NCBI RefSeq assembly: GCF_002583555.1
Contig: NZ_BEGX01000004.1
Coordinates: forward strand, 124,001-188,000
Length of the DNA stretch: 64,000 bases
Direction of reading: 5' to 3'
Source of the DNA: Pseudonocardia sp. N23
Lineage (GTDB): Bacteria; Actinomycetota; Actinomycetes; Mycobacteriales; Pseudonocardiaceae
The notes beneath the pieces were generated by a model. It saw nothing but the letters and a program-made list of their open reading frames with translations. It made no database searches and was not told the origin of the DNA. Within the stretch, counting starts at the first letter, position 1; every line of letters starts with the position of its first letter. Position numbers and translations under genes: made by a program. Positions 42,404-49,835 of this stretch are shown one piece after another.

Positions 42404-43974
42404 GCGGGCACCCCGACCAGGTCCGCGCGACCGGACAGGACGGCGGTCACCGCGCGGTCGCGCAGGGACTCGCCACCGTCGTCACCGCCCTCGTCGTCGA
42501 CGAGCACCGCGGGCAGCCGGTCGCCGATCCGGGCCTGTTCGCAGACGAGGGTGCGGGTGAGCGGCGTGCCGCCGTGCACGGCGACGAGGACCGGCGCCCG
42601 GTCGCCCAGCGCGGCGAGCCGGCGCAGCTCCGCGAACACGGCGGGCAACCCGTCCTCGCCGTCCGGGGCCTCGACTCGGGCGGCCCAACCGCCGGGGCGC
42701 GGGGTGTCGGCGATCGGGAGGTCGCCGCCGACGGCCGTCGCCGACACGGTCGTCATCCTGGTCGGGGTCGACCAGCCGGCGTGCGAGAACGGGGTGTCGA
42801 GGGGCTCCGCACCGTGGGTGCGCACCCAGCCGCGGTGGCTGGCGTCGACGAAGTCGGGGGCGCGGCGGGCCAGGCGGGCGTCGCCGATGCTGCGGGACAG
42901 GAAGTGGTACGCGAACTGCCAGGGCTCGAACTCGTCGTGGTAGCGGCCGAAGTGCTCCCACCAGGACAGGCTCGGCCGGGCGGAGTTCTGGATCCGCTCC
43001 ACCGACGGCTGGGCCGCCGCCTCGTAGGCGGCCAGGGCCGCGCCGAGGTCGTCGGGCGAGGCGGCGATCGCACGGGCGAGCTCGACCGCGTCCTCCATCG
43101 CCATCTTGGTGCCCGAGCCCACCGAGAAGTGCGCGGTGTGCACGGCGTCGCCGAGGAACGCGACGGGCCGCGGGGCGAGGGTGTGCCAGCGCCGGGTGCG
43201 GCGGGTGCGGAAGTTGCCCCACCGGGAGTTGTTGGTGAGCAGCGTGGCGCCGTCGATCTGGTCGGCGAACAGCTTCTCCAGGTACGCCTTGCTGACCGGG
43301 TCGCTCGCCCCCGGTGGTTGCGTCACGTCGAACTCGTCGAGCCCCGCCCGCCGCCACGACGCCTCGTCGGTCTCGACGATGAAGGTCGAGACCTCGTCGG
43401 AGATCGGGTAGCCGTGCACGGCGAACACGCCGTCCGGGCTGCGTTCGTGGACGAAGGTGAGACCGTCGAACAGGTGGTCGGTTCCGAACCAGATGAACTT
43501 CGCGTCGGCGGTCTCGACCTCGACGCCCAGGCCGGCCTCCAGTCGCTCCCGGATCCGGGAGCCGGTGCCGTCGGCGGCGACGACGAGGTCGTGGTCGGCC
43601 AGGTCGTCGAGGGTGACCTCGGTGGAGAAGCGCAGGTCGGCGCCGACGTCCCGGGCGCGAGCCTGCATGAGCGCGAGCAACGTCCGGCGGGCGACCGCTG
43701 CCATGCCGTTGCCGCCGCAGCGGATCCGCTCGCCCTTGAGGCGGACCTCGATGTCGTCCCAGTGCCTGCCGTGCTCGGTCAGGGCCTGGCGCAGCACCGG
43801 GTCGGCCTCGTGGATTCCGGCCAGGGTGCGATCGGAGAACACGACCCCGAAGCCGAACGTGTCGTCGGCGCGGTTGCGTTCGAAGACGGTCACTTCGATC
43901 GACGGGTCGGCACGGCGCAGCAGGGTGGCGAGGAACAGCCCGCCGGGCCCGCCGCCCGCCACCGCGACCCGCAC
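42400..43974 (-). CDS. Salicylyl-CoA 5-hydroxylase-like FAD monooxygenase
   Basis: A 524-residue flavin hydroxylase. VRVAVAGGGPGGLFLATLLRR is the FAD-binding start, DLVVAADGTGSRIRERL lies in the middle, and VAFLGDAVHTAHFSVGSGTKMAMEDAV is the flavin-pyrophosphate motif of aryl-CoA hydroxylases. The C-terminal 130 residues end with LTRTLVCEQARIGDRL and AVLSGRADLVGVPA, which resemble the last elements of the old-yellow-enzyme barrel of 2-aminobenzoyl-CoA monooxygenase/reductase, but the barrel body is absent. GTG start at 43974, one base after the hydrolase stop. The adjacent gentisate dioxygenase supports 5-hydroxylation of salicylyl-CoA to gentisyl-CoA. Confidence 0.9.
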   Translation of the reverse strand: MRVAVAGGGPGGLFLATLLRRADPSIEVTVFERNRADDTFGFGVVFSDRTLAGIHEADPVLRQALTEHGRHWDDIEVRLKGERIRCGGNGMAAVARRTLLALMQARARDVGADLRFSTEVTLDDLADHDLVVAADGTGSRIRERLEAGLGVEVETADAKFIWFGTDHLFDGLTFVHERSPDGVFAVHGYPISDEVSTFIVETDEASWRRAGLDEFDVTQPPGASDPVSKAYLEKLFADQIDGATLLTNNSRWGNFRTRRTRRWHTLAPRPVAFLGDAVHTAHFSVGSGTKMAMEDAVELARAIAASPDDLGAALAAYEAAAQPSVERIQNSARPSLSWWEHFGRYHDEFEPWQFAYHFLSRSIGDARLARRAPDFVDASHRGWVRTHGAEPLDTPFSHAGWSTPTRMTTVSATAVGGDLPIADTPRPGGWAARVEAPDGEDGLPAVFAELRRLAALGDRAPVLVAVHGGTPLTRTLVCEQARIGDRLPAVLVDDEGGDDGGESLRDRAVTAVLSGRADLVGVPA

Positions 43975-43975
43975 G

Positions 43976-44788
43976 TCAGGCCCCCGTGACGAGGACGTTG
44001 CGCAGCTCGCCGACGCCCTCGATGCGGGTGACGAGCTGCGATCCCTCGGCCAGGTAGCGCGGAGGTGTGCGGGCGTGCCCGACCCCACCGGGCGTCCCGG
44101 TCGCGATGATGTCGCCGGGCACGAGCGTGATGATCTGCGAGATGTAGGCGACGAGGTCGGCCGGGTCGAACACCAGGTCCGACGTGTCGGCCTTCTGCAC
44201 GACGTCGCCGTCGACCTCGCAGGAGATCTCCCCCGGCTCGGCGTCGGTGACCAGCCACGGCCCGACCGGGGTGCTGCGCTCGAAGGTCTTGCCCTGCAGC
44301 CACTCCACCGACCGGTACTGGAAGTCCCGGGCGGTCACGTCGTTGACCACGGTGTACCCGGCGATGGCCGCCGCGGCCTGTCCGGCGTCCGCGTGGCGCA
44401 CCTCGGCGCCGATGACGACGCCCAGCTCGGCCTCCCAGTCGACCTGCTCCGACCCCGCGGGCAGCTCGACCGGGTCGTGGGCGCCGACCAGGGCGCGGGC
44501 GAACTTCGCGAACAGCGCCGGGTACTCCGGCAGCTCGCGGCCCATCTCCAGGATGTGGCTGCGGTAGTTGAGCCCGACGCAGAAGACCTTCTCCGGGCGC
44601 GGGACCGGCGGGGCGTAGTCCAGTCCGGTCAGGTCGTGCCGGGGGCCGGACGCCGACTCCGCGGCGGCGTGCCAGTCCGGTCGGGCGAGGAACTCACCCA
44701 GGTCGGCGGCACCGAGCTCGACCGCGGCCCCGTCGTCGACGCGGACGGCCACTGTACCGGTGCCGGTGCGGATGGTCGCGAGCTTCAC
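43976..44788 (-). CDS. Fumarylacetoacetate hydrolase family protein (fumaryl-/maleylpyruvate hydrolase)
   Basis: A 270-residue FAH-fold enzyme that cleaves a carbon-carbon bond next to a diketo acid using Mg2+ or Mn2+. KVFCVGLNYRSHILEMG is the family start, the metal ligands Glu119 and Glu121 lie in VDWEAELGVVIG, and Asp150 in VVNDVTARDFQ; IATGTPGGVG is the usual end motif. Beside gentisate dioxygenase it should hydrolyse maleylpyruvate directly or fumarylpyruvate after isomerisation. No maleylpyruvate isomerase gene is in the window. It overlaps the dioxygenase gene by four bases (GTG start). Confidence 0.93.
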   Translation of the reverse strand: MKLATIRTGTGTVAVRVDDGAAVELGAADLGEFLARPDWHAAAESASGPRHDLTGLDYAPPVPRPEKVFCVGLNYRSHILEMGRELPEYPALFAKFARALVGAHDPVELPAGSEQVDWEAELGVVIGAEVRHADAGQAAAAIAGYTVVNDVTARDFQYRSVEWLQGKTFERSTPVGPWLVTDAEPGEISCEVDGDVVQKADTSDLVFDPADLVAYISQIITLVPGDIIATGTPGGVGHARTPPRYLAEGSQLVTRIEGVGELRNVLVTGA

Positions 44789-45870
44789 GGACGGTCCTCT
44801 CGGGACGTGCGGGCGAGACCGAGGGCCTCGAAGACGGGGGCGTCGGAGTAGGCGAAGGCGTCGAGCCCGTCGGGTCCGGCGTCGAACGCGAGCCCCGCCC
44901 ACGACGGGACGCAGAACATGTCGCCCGTGCCCACCTCGTAGCGCTCCTCGCCCACGGTCACGACGCCGGCGCCGGTGAAGACCTGCCACACCGACGAGCC
45001 CGCCGTGCGGGTCAGGGCCGTCGAGGCTCCCGCCCGCAGCCGGTGCATCTCGCAGCGCATGGTGGAGAGGCAGTCCCCGGCGGTGGCCGGGTTGGTGAAC
45101 CGCACGGCGGCGTGGCCGGGCTCGACCACCCCGGGGTGGCCCTCGGCCTCGAGCTCCAGCTGCGCGGCCAGCGCGGCGTCGGTGTGCTCCCACCGGTACG
45201 CCATGAGCGGTGAGGCCTTCGGGGCGGGCGCGCCGACGGGCGTGAGCCCGGGACGGCCCCACAGCCGCTCGTTGCGCGAGACCTCCGGGGTCGCCGTCGT
45301 GGCGAGCACGTCCGGGCCGAACTCGAAGAAACCGGCGTCGATCGTGCGGACGAGCGGGATGTCGAGGCCGTCGATCCAGGCCATCGGACGGTCGGTCGTG
45401 TTGTGATGCTCGTGGAAGTGCATCCCGGGAGTGAGGAGCAGGTCCCCGCGACGCATCGCGACGGGGTCGCCCTCCACGTTGGTCCACACGCCTTCGCCCT
45501 CGACGACGAACCGGAAGGCCGACTGGACGTGCCGGTGGGCCGGGGCCTCCTCGCGCGGGCCGAGGTACTGGATCGCGGCCCACAGCGTCGGCGTGGCGTA
45601 CGGGGTGCCGGGCATACCCGGGTTGGCGAGCGCGATCGCGCGCCGCTCGCCACCACGGCCGACCGGGACCAGGGCCCCCGCCCGCTCCGCGAGCGGCAGC
45701 AGCGTCGACCAGCGCCACAGGTACGGCACCGAGTCGGGCCGCGGGCTGGTGGGCATGAGCCCACCGATCTGGGTCCACAGCGGCATCATGTGGGCCGCCT
45801 CGAAGTTCGCGTACAGCTCGTCGAGCTGCTCCTGCTCCTCCGGCGTGATCTCCGGAACCGTCGCCGTCAT
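44785..45870 (-). CDS. Gentisate 1,2-dioxygenase
   Basis: A 361-residue double-cupin iron dioxygenase that opens the ring of gentisate between C1 and C2 to give maleylpyruvate. The N-terminal cupin holds the iron ligands in EEAPAHRHVQSAFRFVVEGEG (His112, His114) and in GMHFHEHHN (His153). The C-terminal cupin (TALTRTAGSSVWQVFTGAG, FCVPSWAG) lacks the ligands, as is usual. GGAGGAG lies eight bases before the ATG at 45870. It is the first gene of the five-gene operon; the PaaX-type regulator gene lies 164 bases upstream on the same strand. Confidence 0.95.
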   Translation of the reverse strand: MTATVPEITPEEQEQLDELYANFEAAHMMPLWTQIGGLMPTSPRPDSVPYLWRWSTLLPLAERAGALVPVGRGGERRAIALANPGMPGTPYATPTLWAAIQYLGPREEAPAHRHVQSAFRFVVEGEGVWTNVEGDPVAMRRGDLLLTPGMHFHEHHNTTDRPMAWIDGLDIPLVRTIDAGFFEFGPDVLATTATPEVSRNERLWGRPGLTPVGAPAPKASPLMAYRWEHTDAALAAQLELEAEGHPGVVEPGHAAVRFTNPATAGDCLSTMRCEMHRLRAGASTALTRTAGSSVWQVFTGAGVVTVGEERYEVGTGDMFCVPSWAGLAFDAGPDGLDAFAYSDAPVFEALGLARTSREDRP

Positions 45871-45990
45871 GCGGTCGTCTCCTCCATCGTCGCCCGAGGG
45901 GTCGCGTGACTGGGTGTCCGTCCGTGACCCGGGCTCCACGCTCCCCGCTGCGCGCACACCACGCCACCGGTGGCGGACGACCCGAACGAT

Positions 45991-46022
45991 ACAACATTGT
46001 GGCGACGAGCGTCCAGCAATTG
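45991..46022 (-). promoter_or_regulatory. Candidate control region of the gentisate operon
   Basis: An AT-rich island in the gap before the dioxygenase gene contains the dyad ACAACATTGT (45991-46000) and CCAGCAATTG nearby (46013-46022). On the minus strand TTGCTG with TGTTGT 17 bases later could be a promoter, the dyad then overlapping its -10. PaaX binding is plausible but the site does not clearly match the known PaaX consensus. Confidence 0.3.
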
Positions 46023-46034
46023 AAACTCTTGCGC

Positions 46035-46859
46035 TCAGCCCGCCCGCTCGCCGGGGAGAGGCACCGTCCCCGTCAGCGCGTCGACGCACTCCTCCGCGGG
46101 CCCGCGGAGCAGCCCGTGGGCCTCGAGGAAGACGTCGTGCGCGACCCGGCCGCGCCAGCCCTCGGGGAGCAGCTCCGGCGGCAGGTCGGGATCCCGGAAC
46201 GGGAACCGCCGGTAGTCGTGGACGAGCCGCATCCGCTCGACCAGCGCGTCCGCACCCCGCAGCTCGCCCGACCGGTAGGCCGCGAGCCTCGGCCGGTACG
46301 TCGTCAACAGGTCGGCGTACTCGCGGTCGAGCGCCGCGAGGTCCCACGCGCGGGTGGCGATGTCGCGGTCCTCGGCCGATCCCGTCGAGCGGGACCGGAA
46401 CACGTCGAGCCGGACGGACCCCTCGTCGGCGAAGGCCTGGGCGACGGCATCGCCGCGGTCGTGCGGGCTCAGCCAGACCGAGGCCGAGAGCGGCCCGAAC
46501 CCGAACCAGGCCAGCTTCTTGCGCAGCTGCTCGCGCAGCCCGCGCTCTGACTCGGGGACGGAGTAGATGACCATGTGCCACTGCCCGTCCCACGGCCCCC
46601 GGGCCCGTTGGAAGATGCGCTCGCGCCCCTCGTCCAGCAGCTCCCAGGCGGCGTCGGTCAGGGCGTAGACGGTCTCGCGCCCATCCTTGCGGCTCGACAG
46701 CCAGCCCTCCTTGCGCAGCCGCGCGACGACGACCCGCACCGTCGGCTCGGGCACGTCGAAGCACGCCATCAGAGACACCAGGCTGCGCAGCCGGGCCTCG
46801 CCGCCCCGGTAGCGCAGGTAGTCACCGAACAGGTCGAAGACCAGCGACCGCGCCTTCAC
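46035..46859 (-). CDS. PaaX-family transcriptional regulator
   Basis: A 274-residue PaaX-like repressor. An N-terminal winged helix (LVFDLFGDYLRYRGGEARLRSL, VRVVVARLRKEGWLSS) is followed by the central domain with RGPWDGQWHMVIYSVPESERGLREQLRKKLAWFGFGPLSASVWLSP, and a C-terminal helical domain (LVHDYRRFPFRDPDLP). PaaX proteins sense aryl-CoA thioesters such as phenylacetyl-CoA. Next to an aryl-CoA pathway, the likely inducer is salicylyl-CoA or a relative made by the operon it controls. Length is slightly below the 300-residue norm. Confidence 0.93.
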   Translation of the reverse strand: MKARSLVFDLFGDYLRYRGGEARLRSLVSLMACFDVPEPTVRVVVARLRKEGWLSSRKDGRETVYALTDAAWELLDEGRERIFQRARGPWDGQWHMVIYSVPESERGLREQLRKKLAWFGFGPLSASVWLSPHDRGDAVAQAFADEGSVRLDVFRSRSTGSAEDRDIATRAWDLAALDREYADLLTTYRPRLAAYRSGELRGADALVERMRLVHDYRRFPFRDPDLPPELLPEGWRGRVAHDVFLEAHGLLRGPAEECVDALTGTVPLPGERAG

Positions 46860-47035
46860 GACGTCACCTCCCCGGCCGGCCGACTCCGGCCGACACGGGC
46901 CTCAGTCTTCCACCCCGCGCGGCGGCCACCGCTCGCGCATACGAGTCGGCGCTCCCACGACCGGCAGACGTTCGACACATCCGATCCCGGTGATGTGCCG
47001 CGACGGCCGTGCACGATCCGTCGCACGTCACGAGG

Positions 47036-47905
47036 TCACGTCTGCAGCGCGCCGACCTCCGCGGCGAGCGTTCCGAGCTCGTCGTCCCACCCCGCGGCCG
47101 ACGGCCGGATCGGGCGCAGCACGAACTTCGAGAAGCCCTGCTCGATGAAGCCCTCCAGCACCCGCCGCACCGCGGCCGGGCCGACCGGCAGCAGGTCGGT
47201 GGGGTCGACGTCGCGACCCCCGGTCCGCGCCGCCAGCGCGGCGAGCTGGGCGTCGTCGGGCGCGGTCACGGCGTAGCCGATGCTCATCCCGAAATGCTCG
47301 GGGTCGATCTCCCGGCCGGCGGCGTCCGCCGCGGCGTTGATCGCCGTGCGCGCCGCCAGGGCTTCGGCCACGGTGCAGAACGCACCGAGCCAGCCGTCCG
47401 CGAACCGCCCGCACCGGCGCAGCGAAGCGGGCGCGAGTCCTGCGAGCCACGGCTCCAGCGGGTCCTGCGCCGGCCGCGGCAGCACCCGCACGCCGTCGAC
47501 CTCCTCCCCCGCCCACCAGCGCCGCAGCATCGGCAGCACCTCGTCCATGACGGCGCCGCGATCACCGACCGGCACCCCGACCGCCTGCCCCTCGGCACCC
47601 CGGGGCAGCCCGGGGACGAGCGTGAGCAGCAGCCGGCCGCCGGTCAGGTGGTCGAGCGTCGCCAGGGACTTGGCCAGCCGGACCGGGTTGCGGCCCGGCA
47701 GGACGATCGTGGCGCCCAGCCTCCGGGACGGGTTCAGGTGCGCCACCGACGCCAGGGCCACCAGCGGGTCCGGGCCGGACGAGGTGAGCACCTCCGACAT
47801 CCACAGCGAGTCGAAGCCGTGCGCGTCGATGGCCGCCATGGCCCCGGCGAGGCCGTCGGAACCGACAGCGGCCTGGCCCAACCCGATCCCGATGCGCACC
47901 TTCAC
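47036..47905 (-). CDS. LLM-class flavin (F420/FMN)-dependent oxidoreductase
   Basis: A 289-residue luciferase-like TIM barrel. RIGIGLGQAAVGSDGLAGAMAAIDAHGFDSLWMSE begins the barrel, ATIVLPGRNPVRLAKSLATLDHLTGGRLLLTLVPG is the typical flavin/F420-binding region, and the C-terminal helices are present. F420 use is common in actinomycetes, but FMN cannot be excluded. Two GTG starts are possible, at 47905 and 47899; the GAGGGG stretch is better spaced for the second. It stands alone; nothing nearby fixes its substrate. Confidence 0.88.
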   Translation of the reverse strand: MKVRIGIGLGQAAVGSDGLAGAMAAIDAHGFDSLWMSEVLTSSGPDPLVALASVAHLNPSRRLGATIVLPGRNPVRLAKSLATLDHLTGGRLLLTLVPGLPRGAEGQAVGVPVGDRGAVMDEVLPMLRRWWAGEEVDGVRVLPRPAQDPLEPWLAGLAPASLRRCGRFADGWLGAFCTVAEALAARTAINAAADAAGREIDPEHFGMSIGYAVTAPDDAQLAALAARTGGRDVDPTDLLPVGPAAVRRVLEGFIEQGFSKFVLRPIRPSAAGWDDELGTLAAEVGALQT

Positions 47906-47961
47906 CCCCTCATCCTGCCCCGCGAATGCGACCGGTGAGAGTCGAGCGGGCGTCGGGAGGG

Positions 47962-48876
47962 TCAGGCCGCGGGTGCCCGAAGCGGGTTGACGGCGGCCCG
48001 GGCCGCCACGCCGATCGCCGCGTCGGCGCGCGGGACGGTCGCGTCGCTGCGCGCGGCGTGGGTGAACACCGCCACCGCGACGGGATGTTCCCCCGGGTAG
48101 GTCACCACCCCGATCTCGTTGCGCACCGCACCGATCGTGCCGGTCTTTCCGGCGACGGCGGCGGTGCCGGGGAACCCGGTCCGCATCCGGTGCGGTGCGA
48201 CCTGGGCGGTCAGGACGCGTCGCGCGAACGCCGTGCCCGCGGCGGAGGCGAGCTCGCCGCGCCACAGCAGGGTGAGCAGCCGCGTGCTGTCGGCGGCCGT
48301 GGTCGAGGAGCCGAACGCGGGGCTGAGCAGCCGGACCGGCACCGGGACGTCGTTGTCGGTGAGCACCGCGAAGGCCGCGGCGACGTCGTCGGCGCCGGTG
48401 TCGGCGACCAGCTCTGCGTAGGCGTCGGCCGTGCCGCCGCGCACCCGGGTGCCGGGCAGACCCAGCTCGGTCGGGAGCGCCGCGACGCGGTCCCGGCCCA
48501 CACGCGCGTGCACGACGTCGGCGGCGGCGTTGTCCGACACCGTGATCATCGACCTCGTGAGGTCGCGCCAGGACATCGTCACCGGGTCGGTCAGCGCGGA
48601 GATGCCCGTCGGGCCGGGCGTGCGGGGCCCCGGTTCGACGGTGACCTGCTCACGCGGGTCGAGGTCACCGGCGTCGACGGCCCGGCAGAACGCGACGAGC
48701 ACGAGCACCTTGTAGACCGACCCCATCACGACGGGTACGTCCGCGCCGACGTCGATCTCGCGCTCGCTCCAGCGCGACCCGTCCCCGCTGACGGGCCGGG
48801 CGTGCAGCCACCCCCGCACCCCCGCGTCCCGGAAGGCGGCGCGGACCTCGGCCCGGGCGCCCGCCAGGTCGGTCAC
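47962..48876 (-). CDS. Class A beta-lactamase-fold serine hydrolase, no signal peptide
   Basis: A 304-residue SxxK hydrolase. Motif 1 is Ser53-Val-Tyr-Lys56 (MGSVYKVLV), motif 2 is Ser114-Asp-Asn116 (VSDNAAADVV), and motif 3 is Lys244-Thr-Gly246 (VAGKTGTIG). The omega-loop ExxLN with the deacylation Glu of true class A enzymes is not visible after motif 2, and no export signal exists. It may therefore be a cytosolic esterase or peptidase, or a beta-lactam-binding protein that stays acylated. Its start overlaps the LysR stop by four bases, so it is co-expressed with that regulator, opposite a real beta-lactamase gene. Confidence 0.85.
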   Translation of the reverse strand: MTDLAGARAEVRAAFRDAGVRGWLHARPVSGDGSRWSEREIDVGADVPVVMGSVYKVLVLVAFCRAVDAGDLDPREQVTVEPGPRTPGPTGISALTDPVTMSWRDLTRSMITVSDNAAADVVHARVGRDRVAALPTELGLPGTRVRGGTADAYAELVADTGADDVAAAFAVLTDNDVPVPVRLLSPAFGSSTTAADSTRLLTLLWRGELASAAGTAFARRVLTAQVAPHRMRTGFPGTAAVAGKTGTIGAVRNEIGVVTYPGEHPVAVAVFTHAARSDATVPRADAAIGVAARAAVNPLRAPAA

Positions 48877-49742
48877 CTCACCTCCCGCAGCGTGTCGGCG
48901 AGGACGTCGACGACGCCCGGCGGGGCGCCGTCGTGGTGCACGACGCGGACCCGGAATGCAAGGGGCGCACCGGCCGGGGCCCTGCGGACCACGCCGTCGG
49001 CGCCCAGGTCGGGGTCGGGGGTGAGGGCGAACGCCGTCCCCGTCGCGACGAGCGTCAGCGCCGCCGCGGGATCGTCGGCCTCCGCCGCACGCACGGGCCG
49101 TCCCCGGGTCTCCAGGGTGTCGAGCAGGAGGTCGTGCGCAGCGGGTGCGTGCGAACGCGGCGCCGTCGCGAGGTCGAGGTCGCGCAACGCGCGCAGCGCC
49201 ACCGGGCCGTCGCCCGCAGCGGCCGGGTGGGCCGCGGGCAGCAGCACGGCCGTCGGCAGCGCGACGACCGGGCCGGCCCGAGCGGACTCCAGCACGACCG
49301 GATGCGCGACGACCGCGACGTCGAGCGTGCCGACCGACACCGCGTCCACCAGCGTGACAGTGGAACCGCTGGTCAGCGCGACCCGCCTGGCCGCGGCTCG
49401 GCCCGCCCGGGTGGCCAGCCGGGCGGCGACGCGCGGCCCGAGGCCGGCGACGACGCCGATCCGCAGCAGCTGCGCGGCCTCCGCCTGACGACGCGCGGCT
49501 GCCGCGAGCGCGTCGGCGTCGTCGAGCAGCGCGCGGGCGCGCGGGAGGAGGTCCCGCCCGGCGCCGGTGAGGCTCACCCCGCCGGGCCCGCGGTCGAACA
49601 GCCGGACGCCGAGGCGGGTCTCGAGCCGTCGCACCCCCTGCGACAGCGGCGGCTGGGCGATCGTGAGGCGACGCGCGGCGTTGCCGAAGTGCCGTTCCTC
49701 GGCGACCGTCACGAAGAAGGCCAGGTGTCGGAGCAGGTCCAT
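48873..49742 (-). CDS. LysR-family regulator of the beta-lactamase locus
   Basis: A 289-residue LysR regulator. The HTH is at residues 1-60 (LAFFVTVAEERHFGNAARRLTIAQPPLSQGVRRLE), and the effector domain follows at about 90-280 (LLRIGVVAGLGPRVA and ADDPAAALTLVATGTAFAL). GGAGG lies 11 bases before the ATG at 49742; a GTG at 49754 touches that site and is less likely. It is divergent from a class A beta-lactamase gene 94 bases away, the same arrangement as ampR and its lactamase gene, and the shared promoter contains two tandem dyads (49762-49809). It probably activates the lactamase and the penicillin-binding protein in response to cell-wall fragments or beta-lactams; this is inference. Confidence 0.93.
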   Translation of the reverse strand: MDLLRHLAFFVTVAEERHFGNAARRLTIAQPPLSQGVRRLETRLGVRLFDRGPGGVSLTGAGRDLLPRARALLDDADALAAAARRQAEAAQLLRIGVVAGLGPRVAARLATRAGRAAARRVALTSGSTVTLVDAVSVGTLDVAVVAHPVVLESARAGPVVALPTAVLLPAAHPAAAGDGPVALRALRDLDLATAPRSHAPAAHDLLLDTLETRGRPVRAAEADDPAAALTLVATGTAFALTPDPDLGADGVVRRAPAGAPLAFRVRVVHHDGAPPGVVDVLADTLREVR

Positions 49743-49761
49743 GCCCGCGTCCACCTCCGTC

Positions 49762-49809
49762 GATATCTATCGAGTATCACACGCCGACGTCGATCATATT
49801 TGAGGTATC
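49762..49809. promoter_or_regulatory. Two tandem LysR-type dyads in the LysR/beta-lactamase promoter
   Basis: Site 1 is GATATCTATCGAGTATC (49762-49778), with GATA...TATC arms; site 2 is GATCATATTTGAGGTATC (49792-49809), sharing the GAG-TATC end and the AT-rich left arm. Their starts are 30 bases apart, about three helical turns. This fits two LysR dimers bound on one face in the 93-base divergent promoter. Confidence 0.6.
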
Positions 49810-49835
49810 GCGGTCGAATCTGATGGTGTGCGGTC

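Noticed and set aside
20416..46022. CCAGCAATTG shared by the HyuA and gentisate promoters
   Set aside because: A single 10-base match without dyad symmetry or matching distance to the genes is too weak to call a common operator.
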